NCBI GenBank assembly: GCA_036524675.1
Contig: DATDBU010000113.1
Span: 1-64,000 of the forward strand
Direction: 5' to 3'
Length of the DNA: 64,000 bases
Source of the DNA: DATDAW01 sp036524675
GTDB lineage: Bacteria; Verrucomicrobiota; Verrucomicrobiia; Chthoniobacterales; DASVRZ01
Shown: positions 16,682 through 24,775 of the stretch, in pieces
How the letters are laid out: every line of letters begins with the position of its first letter
Numbering within the stretch: position 1 is the first letter of the stretch
Translations under genes and position numbers: made by a program
Notes under the pieces: model-generated
Seen by the model: the letters and a program-made list of their open reading frames with translations, nothing else
Told to the model about the DNA's origin: nothing
Database searches by the model: none

Positions 16682-16739
16682 GCGTCGCGAGTAGTTTAAG
16701 TCTATTATCAACTGATCGGTCAAAGTCAGGCCTTCCCCT

Positions 16740-17345
16740 ATGCCAAGAACGAGTGATGCGAAGCAAAAATTGGTCGACGCAGCCAACATGCTGATTTGGG
16801 AGCAAAGTTACGGTTCCACCTCTGTGGATTCGATTTGCGACAAGGCAGGCGTCAAGAAAGGCAGCTTCTACTACTTCTTTGAGTCCAAATCGGAACTGGC
16901 CGTCAAAGCTCTCGAAGACGCCTGGCAGGCCAAGAAACCTGCATTCGACTCCATCTTCTCTCCGACACTTCCGCCGCTGGAGCGCATAGAACGGTACTTT
17001 GAAGAAGTTTACCGTAAACAGTGCGGCGCTCTCGAGCAGCACGGGCGTGTGCTAGGATGCCCGCTATTTTCACTCGGATGCGAAATTTCCACTCAGGATC
17101 AGGCCATCCGGGCCAAAGTGGAGAGCATCCTGGGCACCTACTTAAAATACTTCGAATCGGCCATTCGTGACGCGCACGCGGCAGGATTGATCCAAGCCCC
17201 GGATGCGAAACAAAAAGCGCGCATTTTGTTTGCCTACCTTGAAGGGTCACTAACGCAGGCCCGCATCAGGAATGATGTGTCCATTTTGAAGGATCTTGCG
17301 GAAGGCGCGTTTGACATTCTCGGCGTAAAAACGGCCCGTGTATAA
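16740..17345 (+). CDS. TetR/AcrR family regulator
   Basis: A 201-residue regulator with an N-terminal helix-turn-helix (SVDSICDKAGVKKGSFYYFF, residues about 29-48) and a helical ligand domain whose C-terminal half (RVLGCPLFSLGCEISTQDQA) resembles the TetR C-terminal family found with many oxidoreductase regulators. The GATCGGTCAAAG sequence just upstream could be an operator half-site. The flavoprotein gene follows 18 bases downstream and may be co-regulated. The ligand is unknown. Confidence 0.9.
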   Translation: MPRTSDAKQKLVDAANMLIWEQSYGSTSVDSICDKAGVKKGSFYYFFESKSELAVKALEDAWQAKKPAFDSIFSPTLPPLERIERYFEEVYRKQCGALEQHGRVLGCPLFSLGCEISTQDQAIRAKVESILGTYLKYFESAIRDAHAAGLIQAPDAKQKARILFAYLEGSLTQARIRNDVSILKDLAEGAFDILGVKTARV

Positions 17346-17363
17346 ATCCCGTCAACTGGCGGC

Positions 17364-18593
17364 ATGACCGCTAAAGAACCGCTTCGAATCGCCGTTGTCG
17401 GTGGAGGTGCGGCAGGATATTTCGGTGCCATAGCAGCGGCTGAACTCGGAGCCAGTGTGACACTTTTTGAAAAGGGTTCGCAATTTCTGACGAAGGTGCG
17501 GATTTCCGGCGGCGGAAGGTGCAATGTGACCCACTCCTGCTTCGAACCGCGGGCGCTGGCGGAACGGTATCCGCGCGGAAGCCGGGCGCTGATCGGACCA
17601 TTCAACCGGTTCCAGCCGCGCGGCACGGTGGAATGGTTTGAAACGCGCGGAGTGCCGCTCAAGACAGAGTCCGATGGCCGGATTTTTCCCGTGAGCGATT
17701 CGTCACAGTCCATCATCGATTGCCTTCTGGCGGCCGCGGAAAACGCGGGGGTGACGCTGCGGACGTCATGCGGGGTGACTGGGATTCACTCGCTGAATAC
17801 ACTCCAGCGAGGCTTTGAGCTCCGCCTGGCCAACGGCGAAACGTTTTTCTGCGACCGAGTTTTGCTCGCGGGCGGCGGCTGCCGGACTACTGCGGCGGGA
17901 GTGCTCGCGACTTCATTGGGACATACTTTGGAGCCGCCTGTACCGTCGCTGTTTACGTTTGAAATTCACGAAACCTGGCTGCGGGATATTCCGGGCGCTG
18001 TTGCTGAGGTCGAGGCGTCCATCCCTCAGACAAACTTGCGCGAACGCGGACCGCTATTGATCACGCACTGGGGCGTGAGCGGACCAGCCATTTTGCGCCT
18101 ATCCGCATGGGGAGCACGTGAGCTGCATGCAAAAGACTATCATTTTTCGCTGCGAGTCGACTGGCTGCCTGGATTGGATGCTCAAAAAGAGATAGCCAAA
18201 CGCCGCGTCGAATCGGCAGGACGCGCGGTGTCGAAAAGTCCGGTTTCTCCTCTTGCTGCTCGTCTCTGGGAAAAGCTCGTCCTAATTTCCGGAATTGACC
18301 CTGCAACCACATGGAACCGTCTCCCCCGCGAACAAGCGGCGGCTTTGAATGTGAATCTTCATCGGACCGAACTCCCAGTCACTGGCAAGAGCCTGAACAA
18401 GGACGAATTTGTCACTTGCGGCGGCGTGCGCCTTCCGGAGGTCGATTTTCGAACCATGGAAAGCCGTTTGTGCCCAGGCCTGTTTTTTGCCGGCGAAATT
18501 TTGGATGTCGATGGCATCACCGGTGGTTTCAATTTCCAAGCCGCCTGGACGACGGGCTGGATTGCGGGAAATGCGATGTCGGCACCATGTTGA
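17364..18593 (+). CDS. BaiN/HI0933-type flavoprotein
   Basis: A 409-residue FAD protein of the HI0933/YhiN family. The dinucleotide-binding motif is IAVVGGGAAGYFGAIAAAEL near the N-terminus, followed by the family signature RISGGGRCNVTHS, and the C-terminal GEILDVDGITGGFNFQAAW closes the FAD fold. BaiN of gut clostridia acts in bile-acid dehydroxylation, but most homologues have no known substrate. Its 3' end overlaps the convergent MDR reductase gene by 65 bases, an unusually long tail-to-tail overlap. Confidence 0.92.
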   Translation: MTAKEPLRIAVVGGGAAGYFGAIAAAELGASVTLFEKGSQFLTKVRISGGGRCNVTHSCFEPRALAERYPRGSRALIGPFNRFQPRGTVEWFETRGVPLKTESDGRIFPVSDSSQSIIDCLLAAAENAGVTLRTSCGVTGIHSLNTLQRGFELRLANGETFFCDRVLLAGGGCRTTAAGVLATSLGHTLEPPVPSLFTFEIHETWLRDIPGAVAEVEASIPQTNLRERGPLLITHWGVSGPAILRLSAWGARELHAKDYHFSLRVDWLPGLDAQKEIAKRRVESAGRAVSKSPVSPLAARLWEKLVLISGIDPATTWNRLPREQAAALNVNLHRTELPVTGKSLNKDEFVTCGGVRLPEVDFRTMESRLCPGLFFAGEILDVDGITGGFNFQAAWTTGWIAGNAMSAPC

Positions 18594-19563
18594 AGAACCG
18601 TTTTCCGAGCTCCGGGCGGTGAGCGGTTTCGTAAATCGCCGCCTTGAAATCGTCCAAAGGATGTGAGCCACCAATCGGAATTCGAAATGCAGCAGCCTCG
18701 GTAATTTCCGCGATTTTCTCCAGCTCCGGAAAATCACCGGATTTCGGCGGATCGAAGAAATAGCGATAGATGTAGGTGCGGATTTCGGCGCCTTTTATCA
18801 GGAGATCGAAATTGTGAATTGAGAATTTCTCCGGACTATAGCCGCCGTAAATGACGAACCGGCCGCCATCGGCGAGCGATCTCACCAGATCGCCCGCGAG
18901 TGCTCCGCCGACACTGTCGATCACGCCGTTAAGATGCTTTCCCTGAGTGATTTTCGCGATTCGATCCGAGATATTTCCCTCCAATTTCGACAGCTCGATG
19001 ACCTCATCCGCGCCCAGCGTTTTCAAATCCAGATGCGTCTGGGCTTTTCGCACAATGGCGAGAACTTTCACGCCTTTTCGCCGCGCAAACTGTGCCGCCA
19101 TCACCGACACGGTTGAATTCCCGGCGGTCAATGCCAGCCATTGGCCGGGCTGAACGCCGGACATTTCCAGCAAATCCCACGCGCTGATAAAATTCACGAA
19201 TTGTCCCGCTTTTTCGATGGGAAACGAAACGGGCAACGGGATCAGGCGCTCGGCCGGAACGGCGGCGTACTCCGCCCACGTATTATAGTGACTGAATGCC
19301 ACGAGCGTTCCGGTTTTCATTGTGACGTTTTTCCCCGCTTTTTCGACAATGCCAGCCCCATGGTTTCCCGCGATTTGCCGGGGGAACACCGGTCTTTTCG
19401 CCTCCGGATACAACGCCTGGATAAACATAAAATCCCCGGGATTGATCGACGCCGCGACCATTTTCACAACCACGTCGTCATCGCCGATTTCCGGGATGGG
19501 AACATCGTGAATCTCGAGGACATCCAGCGGCGAACCAATGGTTTCAAAAGTAATAGCTTTCAT
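18529..19563 (-). CDS. MDR-family NAD(P)H oxidoreductase (quinone/enoyl reductase-like)
   Basis: A 344-residue medium-chain dehydrogenase/reductase. The N-terminal domain starts MKAITFETIGSPLDVLEIHD, and the nucleotide-binding domain has TAGNSTVSVMAAQFARRKGV, GADEVIELSK and GVIDSVGGALAG. The catalytic-zinc ligands of alcohol dehydrogenases are absent (GNHGAGIVE in place of GHE), so it is closer to quinone oxidoreductases or 2-enoyl thioester reductases. The frame runs on upstream to 19623, but 19563 is the family start. It is divergent from a GlxA-type regulator with a large dyad between them, so that regulator probably controls it. Confidence 0.9.
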   Translation of the reverse strand: MKAITFETIGSPLDVLEIHDVPIPEIGDDDVVVKMVAASINPGDFMFIQALYPEAKRPVFPRQIAGNHGAGIVEKAGKNVTMKTGTLVAFSHYNTWAEYAAVPAERLIPLPVSFPIEKAGQFVNFISAWDLLEMSGVQPGQWLALTAGNSTVSVMAAQFARRKGVKVLAIVRKAQTHLDLKTLGADEVIELSKLEGNISDRIAKITQGKHLNGVIDSVGGALAGDLVRSLADGGRFVIYGGYSPEKFSIHNFDLLIKGAEIRTYIYRYFFDPPKSGDFPELEKIAEITEAAAFRIPIGGSHPLDDFKAAIYETAHRPELGKRFFNMVPTSHFPQSSPSSRRLGN

Positions 19564-19590
19564 GCGTAACAGATTCGCCTGCACCTGTTT

Positions 19591-19634
19591 GCAACGAAAG
19601 ATGGCAATTATGACAATTGCCATGCTAAAGTTGC
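19591..19634. promoter_or_regulatory. large dyad operator in divergent promoter
   Basis: ATGGCAATT (19601-19609) and AATTGCCAT (19615-19623) are perfect reverse complements with a 5-base spacer. The symmetry extends outward to GCAAC (19591-19595) and GTTGC (19630-19634). The element lies between the starts of the MDR reductase and the GlxA-type regulator, ending 4 bases before the latter's GTG, the expected place for an autoregulatory operator. Confidence 0.75.
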
Positions 19635-19637
19635 CAC

Positions 19638-20618
19638 GTGCACATCGTTATTTATCTGCCGTCCCATTTTTACTCAGCCATCGCTTCCGCGATTGTCGAA
19701 ACGTTCCAAACCGTGACACAAGCGAATCCGGCCCGGGATTTTTCCTTTGAATTCGTCTCGAAGCATTCGCAAGCAGTCTCCAAATCCGGCATTTCGTTTC
19801 CTGCAAGATCGGAACCTTCGCGGAAAATGGATCTCCTGTTTCTCCTGGCAGGCGCAAAACCGGATCTTGCCAGTACGCTGCAACTCCTGGATGAAGAAAC
19901 GCTCAGCGCGAAACCGCTGATCGAACTGGCGCAGAAACAGGGCGCTATCGTCGCGGCCACATGCGGCGCGGCCTGGATGCTGGCAGGCTCGGGCTTGCTG
20001 GATGGCCGCCGCGCCACGATTTCATGGTGGCTGAAGAAGGAAGCCGCCCGCCGGTTCCCCGAGGTGCGATGGGAACCGTCGCGGATCGTCGTCCGCGAAG
20101 GGCCCATTTACACGTGCGGCGGAGCCTTTTCCGGCATTGAATTGATCACCGCGCTGCTGTCCGATCTCGGTTTTTCAAACGAGGAACGCCTGGTGCGGAA
20201 GCTATTGGTTCTCCCACCAGCGCGGGAGTTTCAAAGCCCGTACGAGATTCCCTTTTCAGAATTGGTGGATGCATTCGAGAAATCGCTCAACACCCTGGCG
20301 CAGAAGCACATACGAAATCTCAGCCTCGAATTTCTAGCACAAAAGCTGGGAATGTCGCCGAGAACGCTGGCTCGCCGGTTTTCGGATGAATTGAAGACCA
20401 GCCCGGGAAAATGGATCCAGGAAAAGCGCCTCGACATGGCTAGGACGCTCTTGGAAGAGACGACTCTCCGAGTGTCCGAAGTCTGTTATCGCGTCGGCTA
20501 TCAGGATCCGGCGTCATTTTCCCGGCTCTTTTTCAAGGCAACAGAAATGTCACCCGGCGATTTCCGGAAGCATCTCCGGCTTTCCGCGGCCGGAAATGCG
20601 ATGGTTTCACAGCACTGA
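19638..20618 (+). CDS. GlxA-type AraC family transcriptional regulator
   Basis: A 326-residue protein beginning at a GTG. The N-terminal part is a DJ-1/PfpI-like amidotransferase fold with the nucleophile-elbow cysteine in VAATCGAAWMLAGSGLLDGR and the family's ATISWWLKKEA. The C-terminal 110 residues carry two AraC helix-turn-helices (LSLEFLAQKLGMSPRTLARR and VSEVCYRVGYQDPASFSRLF). Such regulators sense small nitrogenous or aldehyde-related ligands; the ligand here is unknown. The adjacent dyad and divergent reductase suggest a local regulator-target pair. Confidence 0.93.
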   Translation: MHIVIYLPSHFYSAIASAIVETFQTVTQANPARDFSFEFVSKHSQAVSKSGISFPARSEPSRKMDLLFLLAGAKPDLASTLQLLDEETLSAKPLIELAQKQGAIVAATCGAAWMLAGSGLLDGRRATISWWLKKEAARRFPEVRWEPSRIVVREGPIYTCGGAFSGIELITALLSDLGFSNEERLVRKLLVLPPAREFQSPYEIPFSELVDAFEKSLNTLAQKHIRNLSLEFLAQKLGMSPRTLARRFSDELKTSPGKWIQEKRLDMARTLLEETTLRVSEVCYRVGYQDPASFSRLFFKATEMSPGDFRKHLRLSAAGNAMVSQH

Positions 20619-20636
20619 CATCCTTGAAAATCGACT

Positions 20637-22097
20637 TCACTTCAACAGCCCCTTCACCAGATGCCCCAGTAACCCCACGGCTCGGTCTGTCGCCGCGGTC
20701 ATTGGGAAGCCGCAGTTAATGCGGATGAAGTTTTTGAATGATCCACCATCCGGTGAAAACAGTGGGCCGGGGGCGATGCTAATGCCTTCCCGGCGGGCGC
20801 GTTGGAAGAGTTCCATGGAATCGACTTGCGGTGGCAGTTCGCACCACAGGAGGAAGCTTCCCAGCGGGCGCGACAGGCCGATTCCCGGCGGGAAACTATC
20901 CACGATCGCCTCGCGCACCCGGCCGATTTGCCGGCGATACGTCTGCCGGATCGAGCGCAGATAACGGTCATAACCGCCGTTGCGCAGGTATTCGGCGATG
21001 GCCAGCGACGGCAGCAATGCGTTCGAAAGCGTGCTGATTTGCTTGAGGCGCAACACCTGTGAATGCCAACGTCCGGCAGCGATGTAGCCGACCCGATAGC
21101 CGGGCGCGAGGGTTTTCGAAAACGACCCGCAGAGCAGAACCACCCCATTGGGATCAAAGGCCTTGATGCAGCGCGGACGGGCACCGTTGTGCTGGAGATC
21201 GCCGTAAACGTCGTCCTCGATGAGCGGAATCGAGCGTTTGGCGAGCAGGGCCAGGAGCTGTTGTTTGCGGTCCTCGGGCATGAGAAAACCGACGGGATTA
21301 TGAAAGTTCGCGATCGACACACAGGCGGCGATGCGTTGATGGCTGACGGCTTTTTCCACCGCGTCAAGGTCCATGCCGTTCACGCTTTCGACGGGAATGG
21401 GGAGGCCATTGAGGCCGAGTTCGCGGATCATCTGGGCCAGACCGAAATACGTTGGCGATTCGACGATCACCGTGTCTCCGGGTTTGCAGGTCGCCCGCAA
21501 CGCAAGGCTGAGCGCTTCGGTGCCGCCGTTGACGATGATAAAATCGTCACGTTGCAACGCGCAGCCCCAGTCGAGGGAACGGCGCGCCAATTCCCCGCGC
21601 AGGGCTTCGCTGCCGGGCGCGAAGTCGTAATTAGTGCTTTTCGGGCCGAGACGCCGCGCTATGACGCCCATTTCGCGAGCCAGTTTTTCGCCGGGAAGCA
21701 GGGAAGGATCGGCCAGGGCGACGCCCAATGGCACGAGACCGGCGGTTGCGGCGGGTGAAAACAGAGAGTCAAACGGATCGAGATTCGCGAAATCGGTTAC
21801 TTCGGGCGCTCTGGCCGCAAATGTCGGGATTCGCACGAAATCAGCCTGACGTGAACGCACGAAAAACCCGGATTTCGGACGCGCTTCGATGAGGCCGCGC
21901 GTTTCGAGTGTCTCGTAGGCGCGCAACGCTGTCGGAATGCTCACTCGCTGCTGTGCGCTGAAGTGACGCACCGAGGGGATGCGATCGCCGGGACGGAGCG
22001 AATGGCCTTGGATCATGCTTTCGAGGGTGGCCGCGAGGCGCTGGTAGAGTGGCGCCTCCGGTTCGGGGGTGAGAAATGGCCGTTGCATGGCAGACAT
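20637..22097 (-). CDS. MocR-type GntR/aminotransferase regulator
   Basis: A 486-residue protein with an N-terminal GntR winged helix (LRPGDRIPSVRHFSAQQRVS, AYETLETRGLIEARPKSGFF) joined to a fold-type I aminotransferase domain. The PLP lysine is in CGSFSKTLAPGYRVGY; NGGTEALSLAL and FHNPVGFLMPE are also clear. MocR proteins use bound PLP as sensor and activate or repress a nearby, usually divergent, gene. Here that gene encodes DUF2917, 141 bases away. ATGs at 22097 and 22088 are both possible starts. Confidence 0.94.
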   Translation of the reverse strand: MSAMQRPFLTPEPEAPLYQRLAATLESMIQGHSLRPGDRIPSVRHFSAQQRVSIPTALRAYETLETRGLIEARPKSGFFVRSRQADFVRIPTFAARAPEVTDFANLDPFDSLFSPAATAGLVPLGVALADPSLLPGEKLAREMGVIARRLGPKSTNYDFAPGSEALRGELARRSLDWGCALQRDDFIIVNGGTEALSLALRATCKPGDTVIVESPTYFGLAQMIRELGLNGLPIPVESVNGMDLDAVEKAVSHQRIAACVSIANFHNPVGFLMPEDRKQQLLALLAKRSIPLIEDDVYGDLQHNGARPRCIKAFDPNGVVLLCGSFSKTLAPGYRVGYIAAGRWHSQVLRLKQISTLSNALLPSLAIAEYLRNGGYDRYLRSIRQTYRRQIGRVREAIVDSFPPGIGLSRPLGSFLLWCELPPQVDSMELFQRARREGISIAPGPLFSPDGGSFKNFIRINCGFPMTAATDRAVGLLGHLVKGLLK

Positions 22098-22149
22098 TGT
22101 CACGAAACCGGTCGAATTAACAGATACACGCGGCTCGCAATTGGAGTTA

Positions 22150-22175
22150 TACAGATTTCCCGAGCCACATCTGTA
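22150..22175. promoter_or_regulatory. inverted repeat, probable MocR operator
   Basis: TACAGAT (22150-22156) and ATCTGTA (22169-22175) are perfect reverse complements with a 12-base spacer, and weaker symmetry (GTT...AAC) extends outward. It lies in the divergent region between the MocR gene and DUF2917, which fits a GntR-type dimer site. Confidence 0.55.
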
Positions 22176-22238
22176 CAATCAACGTATCTCACCAACTGCA
22201 TCTACCGCGCTGTCGCAGCTTCCGCGAAAGGTTTCAAT

Positions 22239-22550
22239 ATGACCAACGCCGCTCACTTTTCCCCTTCGTTGACGGCTTCCTCTGATCGAAACCGTTCAAC
22301 GCAGGCACTTTCAATCCGAAATCCGGAATCCGAAACCCGCGATCCTGTCGAGCTTCCCGCCGGCCGCGCGTTTTCGATTCGGGAAACATCGGGAATCACG
22401 CATGTCCGCGTCGAGACCGGAAAAATCTGGCTCACGGCGACTCCGGGAACCGAAGATATCGTGCTGCAAGCAGGAGACCTGTTCACGTTTACCCAAGACT
22501 GGCCGTTTGTTTTGGAGACATTGTCCGACGCGCGGATCATTCTGAATTAA
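22239..22550 (+). CDS. DUF2917 protein
   Basis: A 103-residue protein. After a poorly conserved N-terminus it shows the DUF2917 beta-sandwich pattern: ELPAGRAFSIRETSGITHVR, GKIWLTATPGTEDIVLQAGD and a closing SDARIILN. Family members look like a half-cupin and have no known reaction, but genomically they often neighbour MocR or LysR regulators. The ATG at 22239 is the first in the frame beyond the putative operator. Residues 20-40 look random-like and may be a linker. Confidence 0.8.
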   Translation: MTNAAHFSPSLTASSDRNRSTQALSIRNPESETRDPVELPAGRAFSIRETSGITHVRVETGKIWLTATPGTEDIVLQAGDLFTFTQDWPFVLETLSDARIILN

Positions 22551-22952
22551 GAAGCGCTCGGATACAAAGGCGACACCATTGGATTCGACACCAAATCCGG
22601 ACAAATCGCCCGCGTTGAAGCCCGGTTTTTGCACGCTGGCGAGATTGGATACTTAGGCATCATCGTCACTCCCGGTGAAACAATCGATTTCCTCTCGCGA
22701 TTCTTTGCTCCCCCGCGCTGGCGTCCCGGAGGAGCCGGTCACGGGCTCTGCGTAAAGCACACTCATTCCCATATTTGGGCCAATCGCCTCGGAAAATCAC
22801 GCCTGCACGCCGTGCAACTCTCCAGACGCGGCGGAGAACTTTCCGTCAAAAATCGCGGGGATCGCGTCCACATCGCTGACCGGGAGAAGACGTACGCGAC
22901 GGATTTCTCCATATTTTGCCGGGTAGGTTTGAGTCAGTTTTTAACGGAGTGA
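22551..22952 (+). pseudogene. decayed PhzF-family gene
   Basis: Directly after DUF2917 the reading EALGYKGDTIGFDTKSGQ..GIIVTPG.. then TIDFLSRFFAP matches the middle of PhzF epimerase-fold proteins. The signature that should follow appears in another frame as GVPEEPVTGSA and ends at TAA. The first frame then resumes with IWANRLGKSRLHAVQLSRRG, the PhzF C-terminal block, and GDRVHIADREKTYA. The N-terminal half with the catalytic Glu is missing. At least two indels plus a stop make this a non-functional remnant. The family assignment rests on three separate motifs in correct order. Confidence 0.75.
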
Positions 22953-23134
22953 CGCGTTGAAAAACCTCTTGCTATTCAGAGGGCGGATGAATTCGGGCTT
23001 CAGCACGTCGATGACCACCAAGCCGGCCCCTTTTGTCTCGCGTTACCAGCTTCCGGTCGTCCCGCATTCGAACACTTGAGCGTTGGCAACCTGCAGTTTG
23101 GGGTTGCGGTGTTGCCAAAGACATCCAAGGAAGG

Positions 23135-24775
23135 ATGCCACCCGTGAATTTCCGACGAATTTCCGAAAAATCTCTTGCTGCGCTTCGTCTTTTACATCAA
23201 TCACGAAGATTTTCGTGGCTGCTGGACAAAGACCACCAGGAAGCCTCGATTATTTTTGAGTTGGGAAGTTCCAGAGAACCAGGATTGCTGCCCGATTTGG
23301 CGGGATTCGCCCTTCATCCTGGCGCTATCGTGCGAACTGTCACCCGAAACGCGTTGTGTACACTACTTTCGGGGGTTCCGTGTGCGCATTTGCTGGAACT
23401 CGACGTGTTTACGCGGGAAATGCTTAATCACTGGGATCGGCATGACGACCGGTGGGAAACGCTGCTGCCAGCCACCGTTTCCAGATGGGGCAGTAAAGAC
23501 GATCTCGCCGTCCTGGCCCTCGCGAGTATGCACCCAAACGGTCATGTGCGTGAGGCGGCAATTCGAGTCCTCGCAAAATATGAGACTGGCGCGGAACTGC
23601 CATTCATCCTGTTACGCATGAATGACTGGGTCGCAGCGATTCGCGAACTGGCTTATGGCGTCATTTTATCAAAGGTCCGTAGTGATTATGCCGGTCATTT
23701 CCTGCGTTGCCTGCCACTCATTTTGCGACTGGAACAATGCGGACGCGCTTCACACACATGGCTGATCGAGAAAACGAGCGACCTTTTGAGCCAAAGCGAG
23801 AGCGCACCCACGTTGCAGGCCGGTTTGAAATCTCCCGACCGAAATATTCGGCTGACCTCGCTGCGATTTGCCGTGGCCGCGAATCCGTCCATAGCCAAAA
23901 AAGCGCTTAATAACGCTCTGGAAGATCATGATTCGGCAGTGCGCTTATGGTCTGCCCGGCAACTTCTTTTCGCGTCGAAACCGGACATTCTTGCAGATCT
24001 TTACGCGGAACTCGCTCGCGATCCATTTATGCCGATTCGCAGGGAAGGCCTGAACGCGCTTGTCCGGTGCAAAGACGACGGTCTGCACGCAGCACTGGAA
24101 AGAGCTCTTTTGGATCCAAATCCGTCCATGCGGGAACTCTCCCGTTTTCACCTCGGAAACGACTTCGATCCCGCGGCTTTTTACCGTGACGCATTGGAAT
24201 CAAGGTCCGGCGGACAGTTGGCCTCTGCAATCTGCGGATTGGGAGAATGCGGCACGGAAAACGATGCAAATCTCGTTACCGGTTTCCTGCATTCGCCGGA
24301 AATCAGGCTGAGGCGAATGGCAGTCACTGCTCTCGGCCGATTAGCGCCCGAAAAATTTAAGGAGCCGCTGCTTCGAGCGTTGGTCGACGAATCACCAGGC
24401 GTGTCGCTTGCTGCATGTCGGGCTCTTCTGAAATTCGTTCACGATATCGGTATTCAAAGTCTCCGCGAATTACTGACTTCACATCCCGCGCCTTTTGTCA
24501 GAAAAAACGCGCTGCGTTTGATTGGCAAATTGGGAAAATGGGAGCAGATCGCGGCTATTCTGGCTGCGTGCCGGGATCCGTCTGATCGCGTGTCTTTGCC
24601 GGCTGCGGATACTGTGCGTCTGTGGCTTGCCCGCTACAACCGAAGTTACGCGACTCCGTCCCCAACACAGATAAGCAACGCCATTCAGGAATTTCGAAGC
24701 AGCCGAGAATTTCTGGATTCGCGCACGATGAGCGAACTGGAAGCCATCTTTTCAGAATGGTCGGGGCGTGATTGA
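23135..24775 (+). CDS. HEAT-repeat protein, 3' end replaced by IS
   Basis: About 546 residues of helical HEAT/PBS-lyase-type repeats, for example VREAAIRVLAKYETGAELPF, IRLTSLRFAVAANPSIAKKA and LRRMAVTALGRLAPEKFKEP. No catalytic motif is seen; such solenoids are scaffolds. The last codons (GGG CGT GAT TGA) belong to the left end of the IS at 24764, so the natural C-terminus is lost; the original frame continues at 26231 for 45 codons. AAGGAAGG at 23127-23134 abuts the ATG at 23135 and is better spaced for a GTG at 23144, so the start is uncertain by three codons. Confidence 0.8.
   Translation: MPPVNFRRISEKSLAALRLLHQSRRFSWLLDKDHQEASIIFELGSSREPGLLPDLAGFALHPGAIVRTVTRNALCTLLSGVPCAHLLELDVFTREMLNHWDRHDDRWETLLPATVSRWGSKDDLAVLALASMHPNGHVREAAIRVLAKYETGAELPFILLRMNDWVAAIRELAYGVILSKVRSDYAGHFLRCLPLILRLEQCGRASHTWLIEKTSDLLSQSESAPTLQAGLKSPDRNIRLTSLRFAVAANPSIAKKALNNALEDHDSAVRLWSARQLLFASKPDILADLYAELARDPFMPIRREGLNALVRCKDDGLHAALERALLDPNPSMRELSRFHLGNDFDPAAFYRDALESRSGGQLASAICGLGECGTENDANLVTGFLHSPEIRLRRMAVTALGRLAPEKFKEPLLRALVDESPGVSLAACRALLKFVHDIGIQSLRELLTSHPAPFVRKNALRLIGKLGKWEQIAAILAACRDPSDRVSLPAADTVRLWLARYNRSYATPSPTQISNAIQEFRSSREFLDSRTMSELEAIFSEWSGRD
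24755..24763. repeat. left target-site duplication
   Basis: GAATGGTCG, identical to 26231-26239 and directly abutting the left terminal repeat of the insertion sequence. It belongs to the interrupted HEAT-repeat gene. Confidence 0.88.
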
